This document shows, one piece after another, positions 31,495 through 41,069 of a stretch of DNA of 62,161 nucleotides; position 1 is the stretch's first letter, and every line of letters begins with the position of its first letter. The notes under the pieces are model-generated. The model was given only the letters and a program-made list of their open reading frames with translations. It was not told the DNA's origin and did no database searches. Origin of the DNA: Bryobacteraceae bacterium (GTDB taxonomy: Bacteria; Acidobacteriota; Terriglobia; Bryobacterales; Bryobacteraceae); the NCBI GenBank assembly GCA_014860455.1, contig JACZJQ010000339.1:1-62161 (forward strand), given 5' to 3'. A program made the position numbers and the translations under genes.

Positions 31495-32613
31495 CTGTCT
31501 GTCCAGCTTGATTGCGGACATTTCGTCATGGCCGGTGGCGGCACCGGCGGCCACGTGATGCCGCTGATCGCGGTCGCGTCCGAATTAAGGAAGCAGGGAG
31601 GCAATTGCATCTTCGCCGGCACCCGTAAGGGCATGGAAGCCACGCTGGCGCCGAAACACGGATTTCCCGTCGAGTGGATTGAAATTGGCGGGTTGAATCG
31701 AGTCGGTCCTCGGAAGATGCTCGCCACCGCACTGCAGTTGCCTGCCGCCATTGCTCGTGCGCGCCGGATTCTGAAAACGCATCATGCTCAGGCGGTCTTC
31801 AGCACGGGCGGATACGCAGCCGGACCGACGGTGATCGCTGCCATCCTGACAGGTACGCCGGTGGTGGCCATGGAGCCGAACGCCATCCCGGGCATCGTGT
31901 CGCGCCTTACCGCGCGCTGGGTCCGCCACGCCCTGGTGAGCTTCGACGAGACGATCCGTCATTTCCCGCCAGGCCGGGCTGAGCGGGCTGGATTGCCGAT
32001 CCGCGACGAGTTCTTCCAGATCGCACCGCCGAACCCCGATGCTCCCTTTCATGTGCTGGTGACGGGCGGAAGCCGGGGCGCGCGTTCACTCAACAAAGCG
32101 GCGCGCGAGGCATGGACGATCCTGTGCGGAAGCGCGCCGCGCGTCTCGATGACCCTGCAGTGCGGCCCGTCCGAGGAGGCCGGGCTGAAGTCGGCCTTCG
32201 CGGAATCGGGCATGGAAGGCGAGGTGACGGCGTTTCTCGACGATATGCCGGCCGCCTACGCGCGGGCCTCGCTGATCGTCAGCCGGTCGGGCGCGGGCGC
32301 GGTGAGCGAGATTGCGGCGGCGGGCCGTCCGTCGATTCTGGTCCCGTTTCCTTTCGCCGCCGACGACCACCAGAAACACAATGCGCTGGCGATGGTGCGG
32401 GTCGGCGCGTCGATCATGATCGAGGACCGGGAACTCGACGGCGCGGCGCTGGCGAAGGCGATCATCGGTGTCGCCGCCGATCCCTTGCACGCAAGGCGGA
32501 TGGGCGAGGCGGCGCGCACCCTGGCCACTCCAGGAGCGGCCCGCCGCGCGGCCGAGTTGCTGTGGCAGTGCGTGGGCAGCATTGACAGAGCCCGGAGGCG
32601 GCCGAAACAATAG
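31495..32613 (+). CDS. murG: UDP-GlcNAc:lipid I transferase MurG (proposed CTG start)
   Basis: Transfers GlcNAc to lipid I to give lipid II. GT-B fold with AGGGTGGHVMPLIAVA, the GGYAAGPTVIAA segment, EPNAIPG, VTGGSRGARSLNKA, and the C-terminal VSRSGAGAVSEIAAAGRPSILVPFPFAADDHQKHNA donor site. The only in-frame ATG (31528) starts inside strand beta-1, immediately before the AGGGTGGH loop; no GTG or TTG exists between the ftsW stop and it. CTG 31495 is preceded by GGAGG at 31485-31489 with a 5-base spacer and would restore MSVQLDCGHFVMAGGGTGGH, the normal MurG N-terminus. Identity is firm; the start is inference. Confidence 0.9.
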   Translation: MSVQLDCGHFVMAGGGTGGHVMPLIAVASELRKQGGNCIFAGTRKGMEATLAPKHGFPVEWIEIGGLNRVGPRKMLATALQLPAAIARARRILKTHHAQAVFSTGGYAAGPTVIAAILTGTPVVAMEPNAIPGIVSRLTARWVRHALVSFDETIRHFPPGRAERAGLPIRDEFFQIAPPNPDAPFHVLVTGGSRGARSLNKAAREAWTILCGSAPRVSMTLQCGPSEEAGLKSAFAESGMEGEVTAFLDDMPAAYARASLIVSRSGAGAVSEIAAAGRPSILVPFPFAADDHQKHNALAMVRVGASIMIEDRELDGAALAKAIIGVAADPLHARRMGEAARTLATPGAARRAAELLWQCVGSIDRARRRPKQ

Positions 32614-32622
32614 GATAATCAA

Positions 32623-34020
32623 ATGTTTTGCCCTTCGCAGCCCTTGCACTTCACCGGCGCCGGCGGAATCGGGATGAGCGGCCTTGCCGAAATCCTGCAC
32701 CGCATGGGCTGCAAGGTGACAGGTTCGGATGCGAAGCAGTCGCCGTCGACAGACCGTCTGGCCGCATTGGGCATCGGCGTCGTCATTGGACACGCCGCCG
32801 AAAACCTGCCCGCGGACGCGGCGGCGCTGATTGTCACCTCAGCCGTCGGCGAGAGCAATCCCGAATACGCGGAGGCCCGGAGGCGCGGCATTCCGATTGT
32901 CCGGCGCGGTGAACTGCTCGCCGAACTGATGCGGCCGAAGAGGGCCGCGGCGGTGGCGGGCAGCCATGGAAAGACGACGACATCGTCGATGCTTGCCACC
33001 ATCGCCCTGGACGCGGGCCTGGATCCGACAGCGGCGATCGGCTCGACCGTGCCGGCCTTCGGCGGGTCCAATGCGCGGCTGGGCGCGGGCGAGTGGCTCG
33101 TCGCCGAATCAGACGAAAGCGACGGATCGTTCCTGTATCTGTCCCCCGAAATCGCCATCGTCACCAATATCGACCGCGAACACCTGGACCACTACGGCAG
33201 CTTCGAGGCCGTCCGCGCGGCGTTCCTCCAGTTCAGCAATAACGTGCCGCACGACGGCACGGTGATCGCCTGTGCCGACGATCCGGCGACAGTGGAAACG
33301 CTCGCCTCCTCGCGCAGGCGGATCCTCTGGTACGGACGCGGCGAGAGCGCCGCCGCCCGCATCACGCAGGAATCCTGTGACGCCTCGGGCAGCCGTTTCC
33401 TGTTGAGCTTCGAAGGGCGCGATCTTGATGTGCGGCTGCCGGTTGCCGGCCGTCACAATGTGCTGAATGCCACAGCCGCGCTGGTCGCCGCGTTGCTGAT
33501 GGGCGTCAGTGACGATGCAGGCCTGCGCTCACTCGTCGGATACCGCGGTCCTGGCCGCCGGATGGAAACCGTGGGCAGCGCCCGCGGTATCAGCGTAATC
33601 GACGACTATGGACACCACCCGACCGAAGTCCGCGCGACCATCGAAGCCCTGCGGATGTTGGACCCGGGCCGCTTGGTCGTTGTCTTCCAGCCGCATCGCT
33701 ACACTCGCACCGCGGCGCTAATGAAGGAGTTCGAGGGCGCTTTCGCGGACGCCGATCTGGTCTTCATCCTCGACATCTACGCGGCCAGCGAACAGCCGGT
33801 TGCAGGTATCACAGGCGAGGCGCTGGCCCAGCAGATCCAGCATGCCGGCCATCCTTACGCCCGGTATGCGGGATCGCTGGACGAGGCGCCGGCCGCTCTT
33901 CTGCCAGCGCTGCGCGAAGGCGATCTGGTGCTGACGCTCGGCGCCGGCAGCATCACCATGCTCGGCCCGCGGTTGCTGGCGTTGATTGGCGAAAGGGAGG
34001 CCCACGGTGGCAAGGCGTAA
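32623..34020 (+). CDS. murC: UDP-N-acetylmuramate:L-alanine ligase MurC
   Basis: First amino-acid ligase of peptidoglycan precursor assembly. The 465-residue product has the N-terminal UDP-binding GAGGIGMSGLAEIL, VTGSDAKQSPSTDRL, P-loop AVAGSHGKTTTSSMLA (MurC-specific SHGKTTT), VAESDESDGSFL, NIDREHLDHYGSF, the C-terminal DDYGHHPTEVRATIEALR and VVFQPHRYTRTAALMKEF. It follows murG by 9 bases. murB, usually next to murC, is absent. The 3' end overlaps ftsQ by 14 bases. Confidence 0.96.
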   Translation: MFCPSQPLHFTGAGGIGMSGLAEILHRMGCKVTGSDAKQSPSTDRLAALGIGVVIGHAAENLPADAAALIVTSAVGESNPEYAEARRRGIPIVRRGELLAELMRPKRAAAVAGSHGKTTTSSMLATIALDAGLDPTAAIGSTVPAFGGSNARLGAGEWLVAESDESDGSFLYLSPEIAIVTNIDREHLDHYGSFEAVRAAFLQFSNNVPHDGTVIACADDPATVETLASSRRRILWYGRGESAAARITQESCDASGSRFLLSFEGRDLDVRLPVAGRHNVLNATAALVAALLMGVSDDAGLRSLVGYRGPGRRMETVGSARGISVIDDYGHHPTEVRATIEALRMLDPGRLVVVFQPHRYTRTAALMKEFEGAFADADLVFILDIYAASEQPVAGITGEALAQQIQHAGHPYARYAGSLDEAPAALLPALREGDLVLTLGAGSITMLGPRLLALIGEREAHGGKA

Positions 34021-34909
34021 AAAGACCGAGCCCGAGGCCGCCGAAACCCAGAGGCCGGGCCAAACGCTGCCCGGCATCGACGCATTCCGGCTGCTGAAAT
34101 TCGCCGGGCTCACGCTGGCTCTGGTGGCGGCTGTCTTCCTTGCCGCCTGGCTGCTGTGGAGCGGCGAGCAGTTTCTCACAAACGACGATCGTTTCCTGAT
34201 CCCTCAGGACGACGCTCCGGGCGCCCTGCCCGCCATCGAAGTCACCGGCGTCAGCAATGCCAGCCTGCGCGGAATATTGGAGACTTTCGAGCAGGACCGC
34301 GGACGCAGCCTCTTCAAACTCGACCCGGCGGAGCGCAAGGCGCGGATCGACGAGTTGCCCTGGGTGAAGTCGGCCAACGTCAGGCGGATCTGGCCCAACC
34401 GCGTGGCGGTGGAAATCACTGAGCGCGTGCCTGTGGCGTTTATCCAGGCGCCGGCGGGCGTAACGGGGTCGATGAGAAACCCGGTCGCCTACCGGCCGAT
34501 GCTGATCGACGGCGACGGCGAGATCCTCGGTATCAAATCGCAGCAGGCGCTGTCATTGCCGTTGCTGAAGGGTGTCCGGATCCGGGACGCGCGCGAGGTG
34601 CGCCGGGCGCGCGTGAGGCTCATGGCCCGGCTGATGCACGATCTCGCTCCTTACCGCGACCGCATCTCCGAAATCGACGTCTCGGCCGCGCCTTCGGTGA
34701 GCATCGCCTACGAGATTCAGGGCGTCACCGTCGAACTCCATCTGGGCGATACGGCCTGGCGCGACCGGCTGGATTACTTCAGCCGCAACGCCGATTCCAT
34801 CCGCCACGTCCTGCGCGAGCGCGCCGTGCTGGACCTTTCAATGGACCAGCGGGTGATTCTCAAGTCCATGCCCGAGCAGCCAAAGGCCGAGGAAGGCGAC
34901 GCGAAGTGA
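34007..34909 (+). CDS. ftsQ: Cell division protein FtsQ (DivIB)
   Basis: Bitopic division protein that recruits FtsL/FtsB to the septum. About 300 residues: basic cytoplasmic N-terminus, one membrane helix (LLKFAGLTLALVAAVFLAAWLLW), a POTRA domain starting at IEVTGVSNASLRGILETF and including LPWVKSANVRRIWPNRVAVEITERVPVAF, then the FtsQ C-terminal beta domain. GTG 34007 is chosen because GGGAGG lies 6 bases before it; it overlaps murC by 14 bases. Its end overlaps ftsA (GTGA). Sequence conservation of FtsQ is low, but the POTRA segment and position leave little doubt. Confidence 0.92.
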   Translation: MARRKKTEPEAAETQRPGQTLPGIDAFRLLKFAGLTLALVAAVFLAAWLLWSGEQFLTNDDRFLIPQDDAPGALPAIEVTGVSNASLRGILETFEQDRGRSLFKLDPAERKARIDELPWVKSANVRRIWPNRVAVEITERVPVAFIQAPAGVTGSMRNPVAYRPMLIDGDGEILGIKSQQALSLPLLKGVRIRDAREVRRARVRLMARLMHDLAPYRDRISEIDVSAAPSVSIAYEIQGVTVELHLGDTAWRDRLDYFSRNADSIRHVLRERAVLDLSMDQRVILKSMPEQPKAEEGDAK

Positions 34910-36108
34910 GAAAGCAGAACGAGATCGCCATCGGCCTCGATGTGGGCAGCGCCTGGACTCGCGTCTTCGTTCTCTCGGTGGAAGGCGGCGTCATGCGCTA
35001 TGCCGGCCACGGCGTAACGCAGTCCAAGGGCTGGCATCGCGGCCAGATCTCCGACCAGACGGCCGTCGCCGATTCCATCCGTGATGCAGTTGAGGCGGCG
35101 AGGAAGGCGTCGGGTTACCAGATCGAGTCGGCTGTGGTTGGCGTTGGCGGGCCTGCAATCCGGGCGCAGCAGGGCAGAGGCGTCTACGACTTCGGCCACT
35201 CGCGCCGGATCGGGCGGGAGGATCTCGCCTATGCCGTCAAACTCGCCGCGCTTGCGCCTCGTGAGGACGACCGGGCTTTGCTCCAGGTCCTGCCGCAGGA
35301 CTTCACCGTCGACGGCCAGCCGCCGACTTTGCATCCGGTCAACGTCGAGTGCCTCCGCCTTGAAGCCCACACCCTGTTGATCACTGCCAGCGCCCAGGAG
35401 CACCAGACGTTGCTGAGCGCCGTGCAGCAGGCGCGGATCGATGTCGAGGAGACCGTCTTCGAGGCCATGGCCGCCGCCTACGCCTGCGTGCTCGCCGATG
35501 AGCGCGCCGGCGGCGTTGCGGTGCTCGACATCGGAGCGCACTCATCGGGCCTGGTCTTCTATGATGGCGACTCGGCGCTGTACGCCATCGGCATGCCCTT
35601 TTCCGGCGAGCACTTCACGCGCGACATCAGCGAGGTGAAGGCCATGTCGCTCGACGAGTCAGAGGACATGAAGATCAAGCACGGTTGCGCCTTGCTCGGT
35701 CTCACCGCCGACAACATCGTCATCGAACTGCCGCCCATGCCCGGCCGGCCCGGACGCGAGTTGAGCCGCCGCGACCTGATTGAAATCCTCGAGGCCCGCG
35801 CCACTCAGATCTTCCAGTACGTCGAGCGTTTCCGCGTCGATTACTCGCGCGGCATGAGCATGCACGAAGGCATTGTTCTCTGCGGCGGCGCCACCCAGAT
35901 GGAAGGTATCGTCGAGGTGGCCGAACGCGTGCTTGGATGCCAGGCGCGCCTCGGCTTTGTCCGCGGAGTCGATCAGATCCCCGAGGAATTGGCGACGCCG
36001 GAGTGGACGACGGCTGCCGGCCTGGCGATGTATTCGGCTAGGCTCAAGCAGCGCAAAGGCCGCTCGGCGGGCCCGCGATTCCTGAATCTTTTCTCCAACC
36101 GCGCCTGA
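34906..36108 (+). CDS. ftsA: Cell division protein FtsA
   Basis: Actin-like ATPase that anchors FtsZ to the membrane and recruits the division proteins. The 400-residue protein opens with [14 protein letters not shown] (phosphate-1 loop), includes [23 protein letters not shown] (phosphate-2), the 1C-type insertion, and [23 protein letters not shown] (adenosine loop). The C-terminus [12 protein letters not shown] is a candidate amphipathic membrane-targeting helix as in other FtsA proteins. GTG 34906 overlaps the ftsQ stop. ftsZ follows 11 bases later. Confidence 0.95.
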   Translation: MRKQNEIAIGLDVGSAWTRVFVLSVEGGVMRYAGHGVTQSKGWHRGQISDQTAVADSIRDAVEAARKASGYQIESAVVGVGGPAIRAQQGRGVYDFGHSRRIGREDLAYAVKLAALAPREDDRALLQVLPQDFTVDGQPPTLHPVNVECLRLEAHTLLITASAQEHQTLLSAVQQARIDVEETVFEAMAAAYACVLADERAGGVAVLDIGAHSSGLVFYDGDSALYAIGMPFSGEHFTRDISEVKAMSLDESEDMKIKHGCALLGLTADNIVIELPPMPGRPGRELSRRDLIEILEARATQIFQYVERFRVDYSRGMSMHEGIVLCGGATQMEGIVEVAERVLGCQARLGFVRGVDQIPEELATPEWTTAAGLAMYSARLKQRKGRSAGPRFLNLFSNRA

Positions 36109-36119
36109 GAGGTTGCACA

Positions 36120-37517
36120 ATGGAAAATATGGACGCTTTCGATTCATTGAAGTTCGAAATCACCGACGAGGCTCTCGGCGGAACCCGCATCAAAGTGATC
36201 GGCGTCGGCGGCGGCGGTTCGAACGCCGTCAACCGCATGATGGACCTTGGCGTCACTGGAGTCGAGTTCTACGTCCTGAACACCGACGCCCAGGCGCTGC
36301 GCGCGTCCAAGGTGCCGAACAAGATCGCCTTGGGCGCCCGCATCACGCACGGACTCGGCGCCGGGTCGGATCCCGAAATCGGCCGCCAGGCCGCGCTTGA
36401 GGACACCGACCGTATTATCGAGATCCTCGAAGGCGCCGACATGGTCTTTGTCGCAGCCGGACTTGGCGGCGGCACTGGCACCGGCGCGGCCCCCGTGATC
36501 GCCGCACTCGCCAAGGAACTAGGCGCCCTCACCGTGGCCGTCGTCACCCGGCCCTTCCAGTTCGAAGGCCCCCGCCGCCTGCGTCAGGCCGAGCGCGGGC
36601 TGGCCGAACTGCACGCCACAGTCGATACCGTCATCTCGATCCCCAACGACCGGCTCGTCGATCTTGTCCCACGCGGCACCAGTTTCTTTGAAGCCTTCCG
36701 CATGGCCGACGATGTCCTGCGCCAGGGCGTTCAGGGCATCAGCGACATCATCACCACGCCTGGGCTGATCAACCGCGACTTCGCCGACGTCAAGGCCATC
36801 ATGCTCGGCATGGGCTTCGCCGTCATGGGTACGGCATCGGCCACGGGCGAGGGCGCCGCGCTCGAGGCGGCCAGGAAGGCGATCGCCTGTCCGCTGCTCG
36901 ATGAGGGCGGCCTCAAGGGCGCGCGCGCCGTGCTGCTCAATATGACCGCCTCGACGTCGCTCGGCTTGCACGAGATGCAGGAGGCATGCGAACTCATCCG
37001 CACCGCCACCGAGAATCCCGAAGTCCAGATCAACTTCGGACTTGTTCCCGACGAAGACCTCGGCGACGAGGTGAAGATCACTGTCATCGCCACTGGCTTC
37101 GAACGCACAGACCTGCCGCAAGTCGATGCGCCCGCCATCTCGGGCCGAATACAGACGCCGCGAGCGTTCTCCTCCGAACCCACGCCCGTCCGCGCCGTGC
37201 CGTCCACGCCATTGTTTGACGATGAGCCCGAACTGGCCGGCGACCCCTTGCCGGATCAGATCCCCATCTCCACCGGCGAACGGTCTGATGTCATCGAGAT
37301 CGAAGCCGCCGAACCGCAAGACTTAGATGAACAGCCCGCACCCGCCGAAGCGGTCTTCGACCTCGACTTCGCCGAGCCGCCGCCCCGGCTTGCCGAGCGT
37401 CCTGCCGCCCCCGCGCAAGCACCTCCAGCGGAACCCCAGGCCGCCGAGGATGTCTTCGATTTCGACGACATCGATACGCCTGCGTTCCTCAAGCGTGAAA
37501 GGAAGCTCTTCCAATGA
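36120..37517 (+). CDS. ftsZ: Cell division GTPase FtsZ
   Basis: Tubulin-like GTPase forming the Z ring. The 465-residue protein has [17 protein letters not shown], the GTP-binding tubulin signature G116-GGTGTG-122 in [14 protein letters not shown], and the T7 catalytic loop [12 protein letters not shown] long, proline- and acid-rich linker (about residues 335-445) leads to the C-terminal peptide [15 protein letters not shown], similar to the canonical D-I-P-x-F-L-R that binds FtsA. The N-terminus [19 protein letters not shown] is short and acidic. The stop overlaps murA by 4 bases. Confidence 0.97.
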   Translation: MENMDAFDSLKFEITDEALGGTRIKVIGVGGGGSNAVNRMMDLGVTGVEFYVLNTDAQALRASKVPNKIALGARITHGLGAGSDPEIGRQAALEDTDRIIEILEGADMVFVAAGLGGGTGTGAAPVIAALAKELGALTVAVVTRPFQFEGPRRLRQAERGLAELHATVDTVISIPNDRLVDLVPRGTSFFEAFRMADDVLRQGVQGISDIITTPGLINRDFADVKAIMLGMGFAVMGTASATGEGAALEAARKAIACPLLDEGGLKGARAVLLNMTASTSLGLHEMQEACELIRTATENPEVQINFGLVPDEDLGDEVKITVIATGFERTDLPQVDAPAISGRIQTPRAFSSEPTPVRAVPSTPLFDDEPELAGDPLPDQIPISTGERSDVIEIEAAEPQDLDEQPAPAEAVFDLDFAEPPPRLAERPAAPAQAPPAEPQAAEDVFDFDDIDTPAFLKRERKLFQ

Positions 37518-38845
37518 GCCCTGCCGCCGCAGCCTCGGGCCGGCTTGTTCTGCGTGGCGGCAAACCCCTGACCGGCGAGGTCCCGGTGCGCGGCGCAAAG
37601 AACGCCCTGCCCAAGATCATGGTCGCCTCGCTGCTTACCGGCGAGGACTGCACATTGCGTAACGTCGCCGACGTCGCCGATGTCGCCATCGTCTCTGAGC
37701 TGATCGAAGCCATCGGCGGCACGGTCGAACGGCCCGAACGCGGCGTCATCCGCATCCGCCCCGGCAACATCCAGCCCATGGAACGCAGCGTCTTGCGGGA
37801 GTTTTCAGGACGCAGCAGAATTCCAATCCTCACCTGCGGCCCGTTGCTCGCCCGCTTCGGCGATGCGCCGGTGCCCTCCCTTGGCGGTTGCCGCATCGGC
37901 CAGCGGCCCGTGGATTTCCACCTCAACGCGCTCCAGCACATGGGCGCCACCCTGCATGAAGAGGCCAGCGCCTCCCACCTCACCTGCGAGCGACTCCAGG
38001 GAGCAAAGATCAAACTGGAGTTCCCCTCCGTTGGCGCCACCGAACAGGTGATTCTCGCCGCGGTCCGCGCCGAGGGCGTCACCGAACTCTCCAACGCCGC
38101 CATCGAACCCGAGATCATGGACCTCATCATGGTCCTGCAGAAAATGGGCGCTTACATCTCCGTCGATGTCGACCGCGTCATCACCATTGTCGGAGTCAGG
38201 CAACTCCACGGTTACGACCACACCGCCCTGCCGGACCGTCTGGAAGCCGCATCCTGGGCCTGCGCCGCCGTCTCCACCGACGGACGTATCTTCGTCCGAG
38301 GCGCGCGCCAGGTGGACATGATGACGTTTCTGAACAAGTACCGCCAGATCGGCGGCGACTTCGACGTCCGCGACGACGGCATCGAGTTCTGGCGCGCGGG
38401 CAGCGAGCTGCGCTCCATCGCCCTGGAAACCGACGTTTACCCCGGCTTCACCACCGATTACCAGCAGCCCTTCGTCATCGCGCTCACCCAGGCGCGCGGC
38501 ATCTCCATCGTCCACGAAACCGTCTACGAGCAGCGCTTTGGCTACATCGAAGCGCTCAACCGCATGGGCGCACAGATCCAGCTCTACCGGGAATGCCTCG
38601 GCGGACTCACCTGTCGCTTCGGCCAGAGAAACTGGAAACACTCCGCCGTGATCGCCGGCCCAACGCCCCTGCGCGGCGCCGAGATCCATATCCCCGACCT
38701 TCGCGCCGGCTTCTCCTACGTCATCGCCGCCCTTGCCGCACAGGGCGATTCGACGCTCACGAATACAAACCTGATCGATCGCGGCTACGAGAACCTCAAC
38801 GAGAAGTTGCTGGCCCTCGGAGCCGAGATCGTCTCGGTGGATTAA
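37514..38845 (+). CDS. murA: UDP-N-acetylglucosamine 1-carboxyvinyltransferase MurA
   Basis: Catalyses the first committed step of peptidoglycan synthesis, transferring enolpyruvate to UDP-GlcNAc. The 443-residue protein shows the duplicated EPSP-like fold with [24 protein letters not shown] (K22/N23 region), the catalytic loop cysteine C126 in [15 protein letters not shown] (target of fosfomycin), [13 protein letters not shown] and [17 protein letters not shown]. Most bacteria carry murA outside the dcw cluster; here its ATG overlaps the ftsZ stop (ATGA). Asp305-type base lies in [16 protein letters not shown] (T-D in the position of the usual FPTD segment). Confidence 0.95.
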   Translation: MSPAAAASGRLVLRGGKPLTGEVPVRGAKNALPKIMVASLLTGEDCTLRNVADVADVAIVSELIEAIGGTVERPERGVIRIRPGNIQPMERSVLREFSGRSRIPILTCGPLLARFGDAPVPSLGGCRIGQRPVDFHLNALQHMGATLHEEASASHLTCERLQGAKIKLEFPSVGATEQVILAAVRAEGVTELSNAAIEPEIMDLIMVLQKMGAYISVDVDRVITIVGVRQLHGYDHTALPDRLEAASWACAAVSTDGRIFVRGARQVDMMTFLNKYRQIGGDFDVRDDGIEFWRAGSELRSIALETDVYPGFTTDYQQPFVIALTQARGISIVHETVYEQRFGYIEALNRMGAQIQLYRECLGGLTCRFGQRNWKHSAVIAGPTPLRGAEIHIPDLRAGFSYVIAALAAQGDSTLTNTNLIDRGYENLNEKLLALGAEIVSVD

Positions 38846-38866
38846 GACGCCAGCCGCCAAAATCGA

Positions 38867-38906
38867 ACGGCCGGGTCAGGTGTCCGATTGGACGCCGCCC
38901 GGCCGT
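38867..38906. terminator. Hairpin between murA and the convergent aldo/keto reductase
   Basis: ACGGCCGGG (38867-38875) pairs perfectly with CCCGGCCGT (38898-38906), with a further GTCC/GGAC pair inside the loop. The T content on either side is low (GTCAATTT on plus, TCGATTTT on minus), so this may be a weak bidirectional terminator at the end of the dcw transcript. Confidence 0.45.
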
Positions 38907-38950
38907 GTCAATTTCAACGGTCTCACGAATGCCGCATCGCGCGGCGCAGG

Positions 38951-39931
38951 CTAGCAGTCGATGTGATCGGCGAAGAAGTGATCGATCGACGCCCGCATCT
39001 GAGCCGTCACGCTGCCCGGCAGTTCGTCCATCTCTTTCCTCGACAGCGGCTGGAAACTCTTCGCCACCCTGATGTTGTAATCCAGGTGCTCGAGCATAGG
39101 CATCCCGGCCACGGCCACCGCCACCGGCAGCGTCATCGAATAGCGCAGCAGCATCTCGGGCGTTGTTTTGCCCAGCAGTTTCTCCTGACCGAACACCTTC
39201 ATCGCCGTCAGGCCCATCTTCTTCTTCAACGCCACCGGCATTGCCACGGCCTCGAATCCCGAAGCGCCCGTCATCCCCTGGCCAACCCGGTTCGACGGCG
39301 CCGTGTTGCCGATCTTGGCGATGTTCAGCGCCATCTGCGTGGAATCCAGATCATGGTGTTCCAGCAGCGTCTTCAGCACCTGCGGATTCTGATGGCAGGT
39401 CACACCCAGGAACCGCGTCATCTTCTGTTCCTTGGCTTTGAGCATTGCCTTCATCTGGCCGTTCGGCGCTTCGATCTTCGCCAGGTCGTCCTCGTTGCCG
39501 AGCGCGTGGATGTGCATCAGGTCCACCTGGCTGACGCCCAGGTTCTTCAGGCTCCGCTCGATGATCCGCATCGTGTCGTCATAGGTCCGGTTGCCGCCGA
39601 TCTTGGTGACCAGGAAGAAATCCTTCTTGTGCGTCTTCAGGTACTGGCCGATCCACTGCTCACTCTGGCCGTCGCCATACTGCGCTGCCGAGTCGATGTA
39701 GTTCACGCCCGCCTTCAGCGCCTTGTCCAACGCCTCGTGGCCCTTCTCCATGTCCTTATACGCCAGCCAGCGCGAACCCGCGCCAAAGCCCAGTAGTGAC
39801 ACCTTCGCGCCGGTCTTGCCCAGCGTCCTCATGGGCATTCCTGTCTTCGGGTCTTTCTCCTGCGCCACCGCCTGGCGCGCCAGCGCCGCCAGCGTTGCCG
39901 ATTCAATGAAACTGCGCCGGGACAAGCTCAT
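38951..39931 (-). CDS. Tat-exported aldo/keto reductase
   Basis: A 326-residue aldo/keto reductase with a twin-arginine signal (MSLSRRSFIESATLAALARQAVAQ). The tetrad is visible as D and Y in NYIDSAAQYGDG, K in FLVTKIGG and H in LMHIHALG; TRFLGVTCHQNP and a C-terminal barrel follow. It is unusual for an AKR to leave the cytoplasm; acidobacterial genomes often carry such exported versions, and NADPH would be inserted before Tat export (inference). ATG 39931 has AAGGAG 8 bases upstream. The frame remains open far upstream as pheS shadow. It converges on murA and diverges from pheS. Substrate unknown. Confidence 0.9.
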   Translation of the reverse strand: MSLSRRSFIESATLAALARQAVAQEKDPKTGMPMRTLGKTGAKVSLLGFGAGSRWLAYKDMEKGHEALDKALKAGVNYIDSAAQYGDGQSEQWIGQYLKTHKKDFFLVTKIGGNRTYDDTMRIIERSLKNLGVSQVDLMHIHALGNEDDLAKIEAPNGQMKAMLKAKEQKMTRFLGVTCHQNPQVLKTLLEHHDLDSTQMALNIAKIGNTAPSNRVGQGMTGASGFEAVAMPVALKKKMGLTAMKVFGQEKLLGKTTPEMLLRYSMTLPVAVAVAGMPMLEHLDYNIRVAKSFQPLSRKEMDELPGSVTAQMRASIDHFFADHIDC

Positions 39932-39954
39932 AATGGATCTCCTTGCCCAGAATT

Positions 39955-39982
39955 GTCTCACATGCTTCCGCGCCAGTGAGAC
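39955..39982. repeat. Inverted repeat in the aldo/keto reductase-pheS divergent gap
   Basis: GTCTCAC (39955-39961) and GTGAGAC (39976-39982) form a perfect 7-bp inverted repeat with a 14-base spacer, 44 bases before pheS and 24 bases before the reductase start. It may be a regulator-binding site or a leader hairpin. No T-box elements were recognised before pheS. Confidence 0.4.
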
Positions 39983-40025
39983 GCGCCGCTTGGCCCCATA
40001 AATTACACTGGTAGTTTCACCCGCC

Positions 40026-41048
40026 ATGATCGAGTCCACTCTGTCCGAACTCGAATCCCGTGCGGCCGCTTCAATCGACGCGGCTGCCACGCCCGATTCG
40101 CTCGAAACCGCTCGCGTTGAATTCCTCGGCCGCAAAGGCGCTCTCGCCTCCATCGGCAAGGACATGGGCAAACTGCCGCCCGAGCAGCGCGCTGTCGTCG
40201 GCAAGATGCTCAACGCCGTCAAGCAAAGCCTCGAATCCCAGTTCGACTCGAAGAAAGCCGCCTTCGACAAAGCCGCGCTCGACTCGCGCCTGGCCGCCGA
40301 GTGGCTCGACGTCACCCGCCCGGCGCCCGGCGTCCGGCCCGGATCGCTCCACCCGCTCACCCTCATCCAGCGCGAACTCGAAGACTACTTCACCTCGCTC
40401 GGATTCGCCGTCGTCGACGGGCCGGAAGTCGAAACCGAGTGGCACAATTTCGACGCCCTCAACATCCCGGCCACCCACCCTGCGCGCGACGCCCAGGATA
40501 CGTTTTGGGTGGAAGGCGGCCACGTCCTTCGCACCCATACTTCGCCCGTACAAGTCCGGGCCATGGAGAAGTTCGGCGCGCCGCTGCGCATCATCGCCCC
40601 GGGCCGTGTCTTCCGCAATGAAGAGGTGGACGCCTCGCACGAGCACACCTTCTATCAGCTCGAAGGCATGATGATCGACCGCGACGTCTCCATCGCCCAC
40701 ATGCTCTATTTCATGAAGGGGCTGCTGGAGGCGATCTTCAGCCGCGAGGTGACTGTCCGCCTCCGCCCAGGCTTTTTCCCGTTCGTCGAGCCTGGTTTTG
40801 AGCTCGACATCCAATGCCTCATCTGCGGCGGCCCCGGATGCCCGGTGTGCAAGCAGAGCGGATGGGTCGAACTGCTGCCCTGCGGGCTGGTCCACCCCAA
40901 CGTCCTGCGCGCCGGCGGCATCGACCCCGACCAATGGAACGGCTTCGCCTTCGGACTCGGACTCACCCGGCTGGTCATGATGCGCTACGCCATCGACGAC
41001 ATCCGCCACCTCGCCTCGGGCGACCTGCGCTTCCTGCGGCAGTTCTAA
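40026..41048 (+). CDS. pheS: Phenylalanyl-tRNA synthetase alpha subunit
   Basis: Catalytic subunit of the (alpha-beta)2 enzyme that charges tRNA-Phe. The 340-residue product has an N-terminal helical tRNA-binding arm (FLGRKGALASIGKDMGKLPPEQRAVVGKMLN), class II motif 2 in RIIAPGRVFRNEEVDASHEHTFYQLEG, FFPFVEPGFELDIQC and motif 3 GFAFGLGLTRLVMMRYAIDDIRHL. Residues in CLICGGPGCPVCKQSGW include four cysteines, a common zinc-like pair in bacterial PheS. pheT follows 21 bases downstream, indicating one transcript. Confidence 0.97.
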   Translation: MIESTLSELESRAAASIDAAATPDSLETARVEFLGRKGALASIGKDMGKLPPEQRAVVGKMLNAVKQSLESQFDSKKAAFDKAALDSRLAAEWLDVTRPAPGVRPGSLHPLTLIQRELEDYFTSLGFAVVDGPEVETEWHNFDALNIPATHPARDAQDTFWVEGGHVLRTHTSPVQVRAMEKFGAPLRIIAPGRVFRNEEVDASHEHTFYQLEGMMIDRDVSIAHMLYFMKGLLEAIFSREVTVRLRPGFFPFVEPGFELDIQCLICGGPGCPVCKQSGWVELLPCGLVHPNVLRAGGIDPDQWNGFAFGLGLTRLVMMRYAIDDIRHLASGDLRFLRQF

Positions 41049-41069
41049 ATCAGAAAAGGATCTCCGGCC

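Noticed and set aside
39932-40025. T-box riboswitch before pheS
   Set aside because: The gap is only 94 bases and lacks the AGGGTGG-type T-box sequence; only an inverted repeat was seen.
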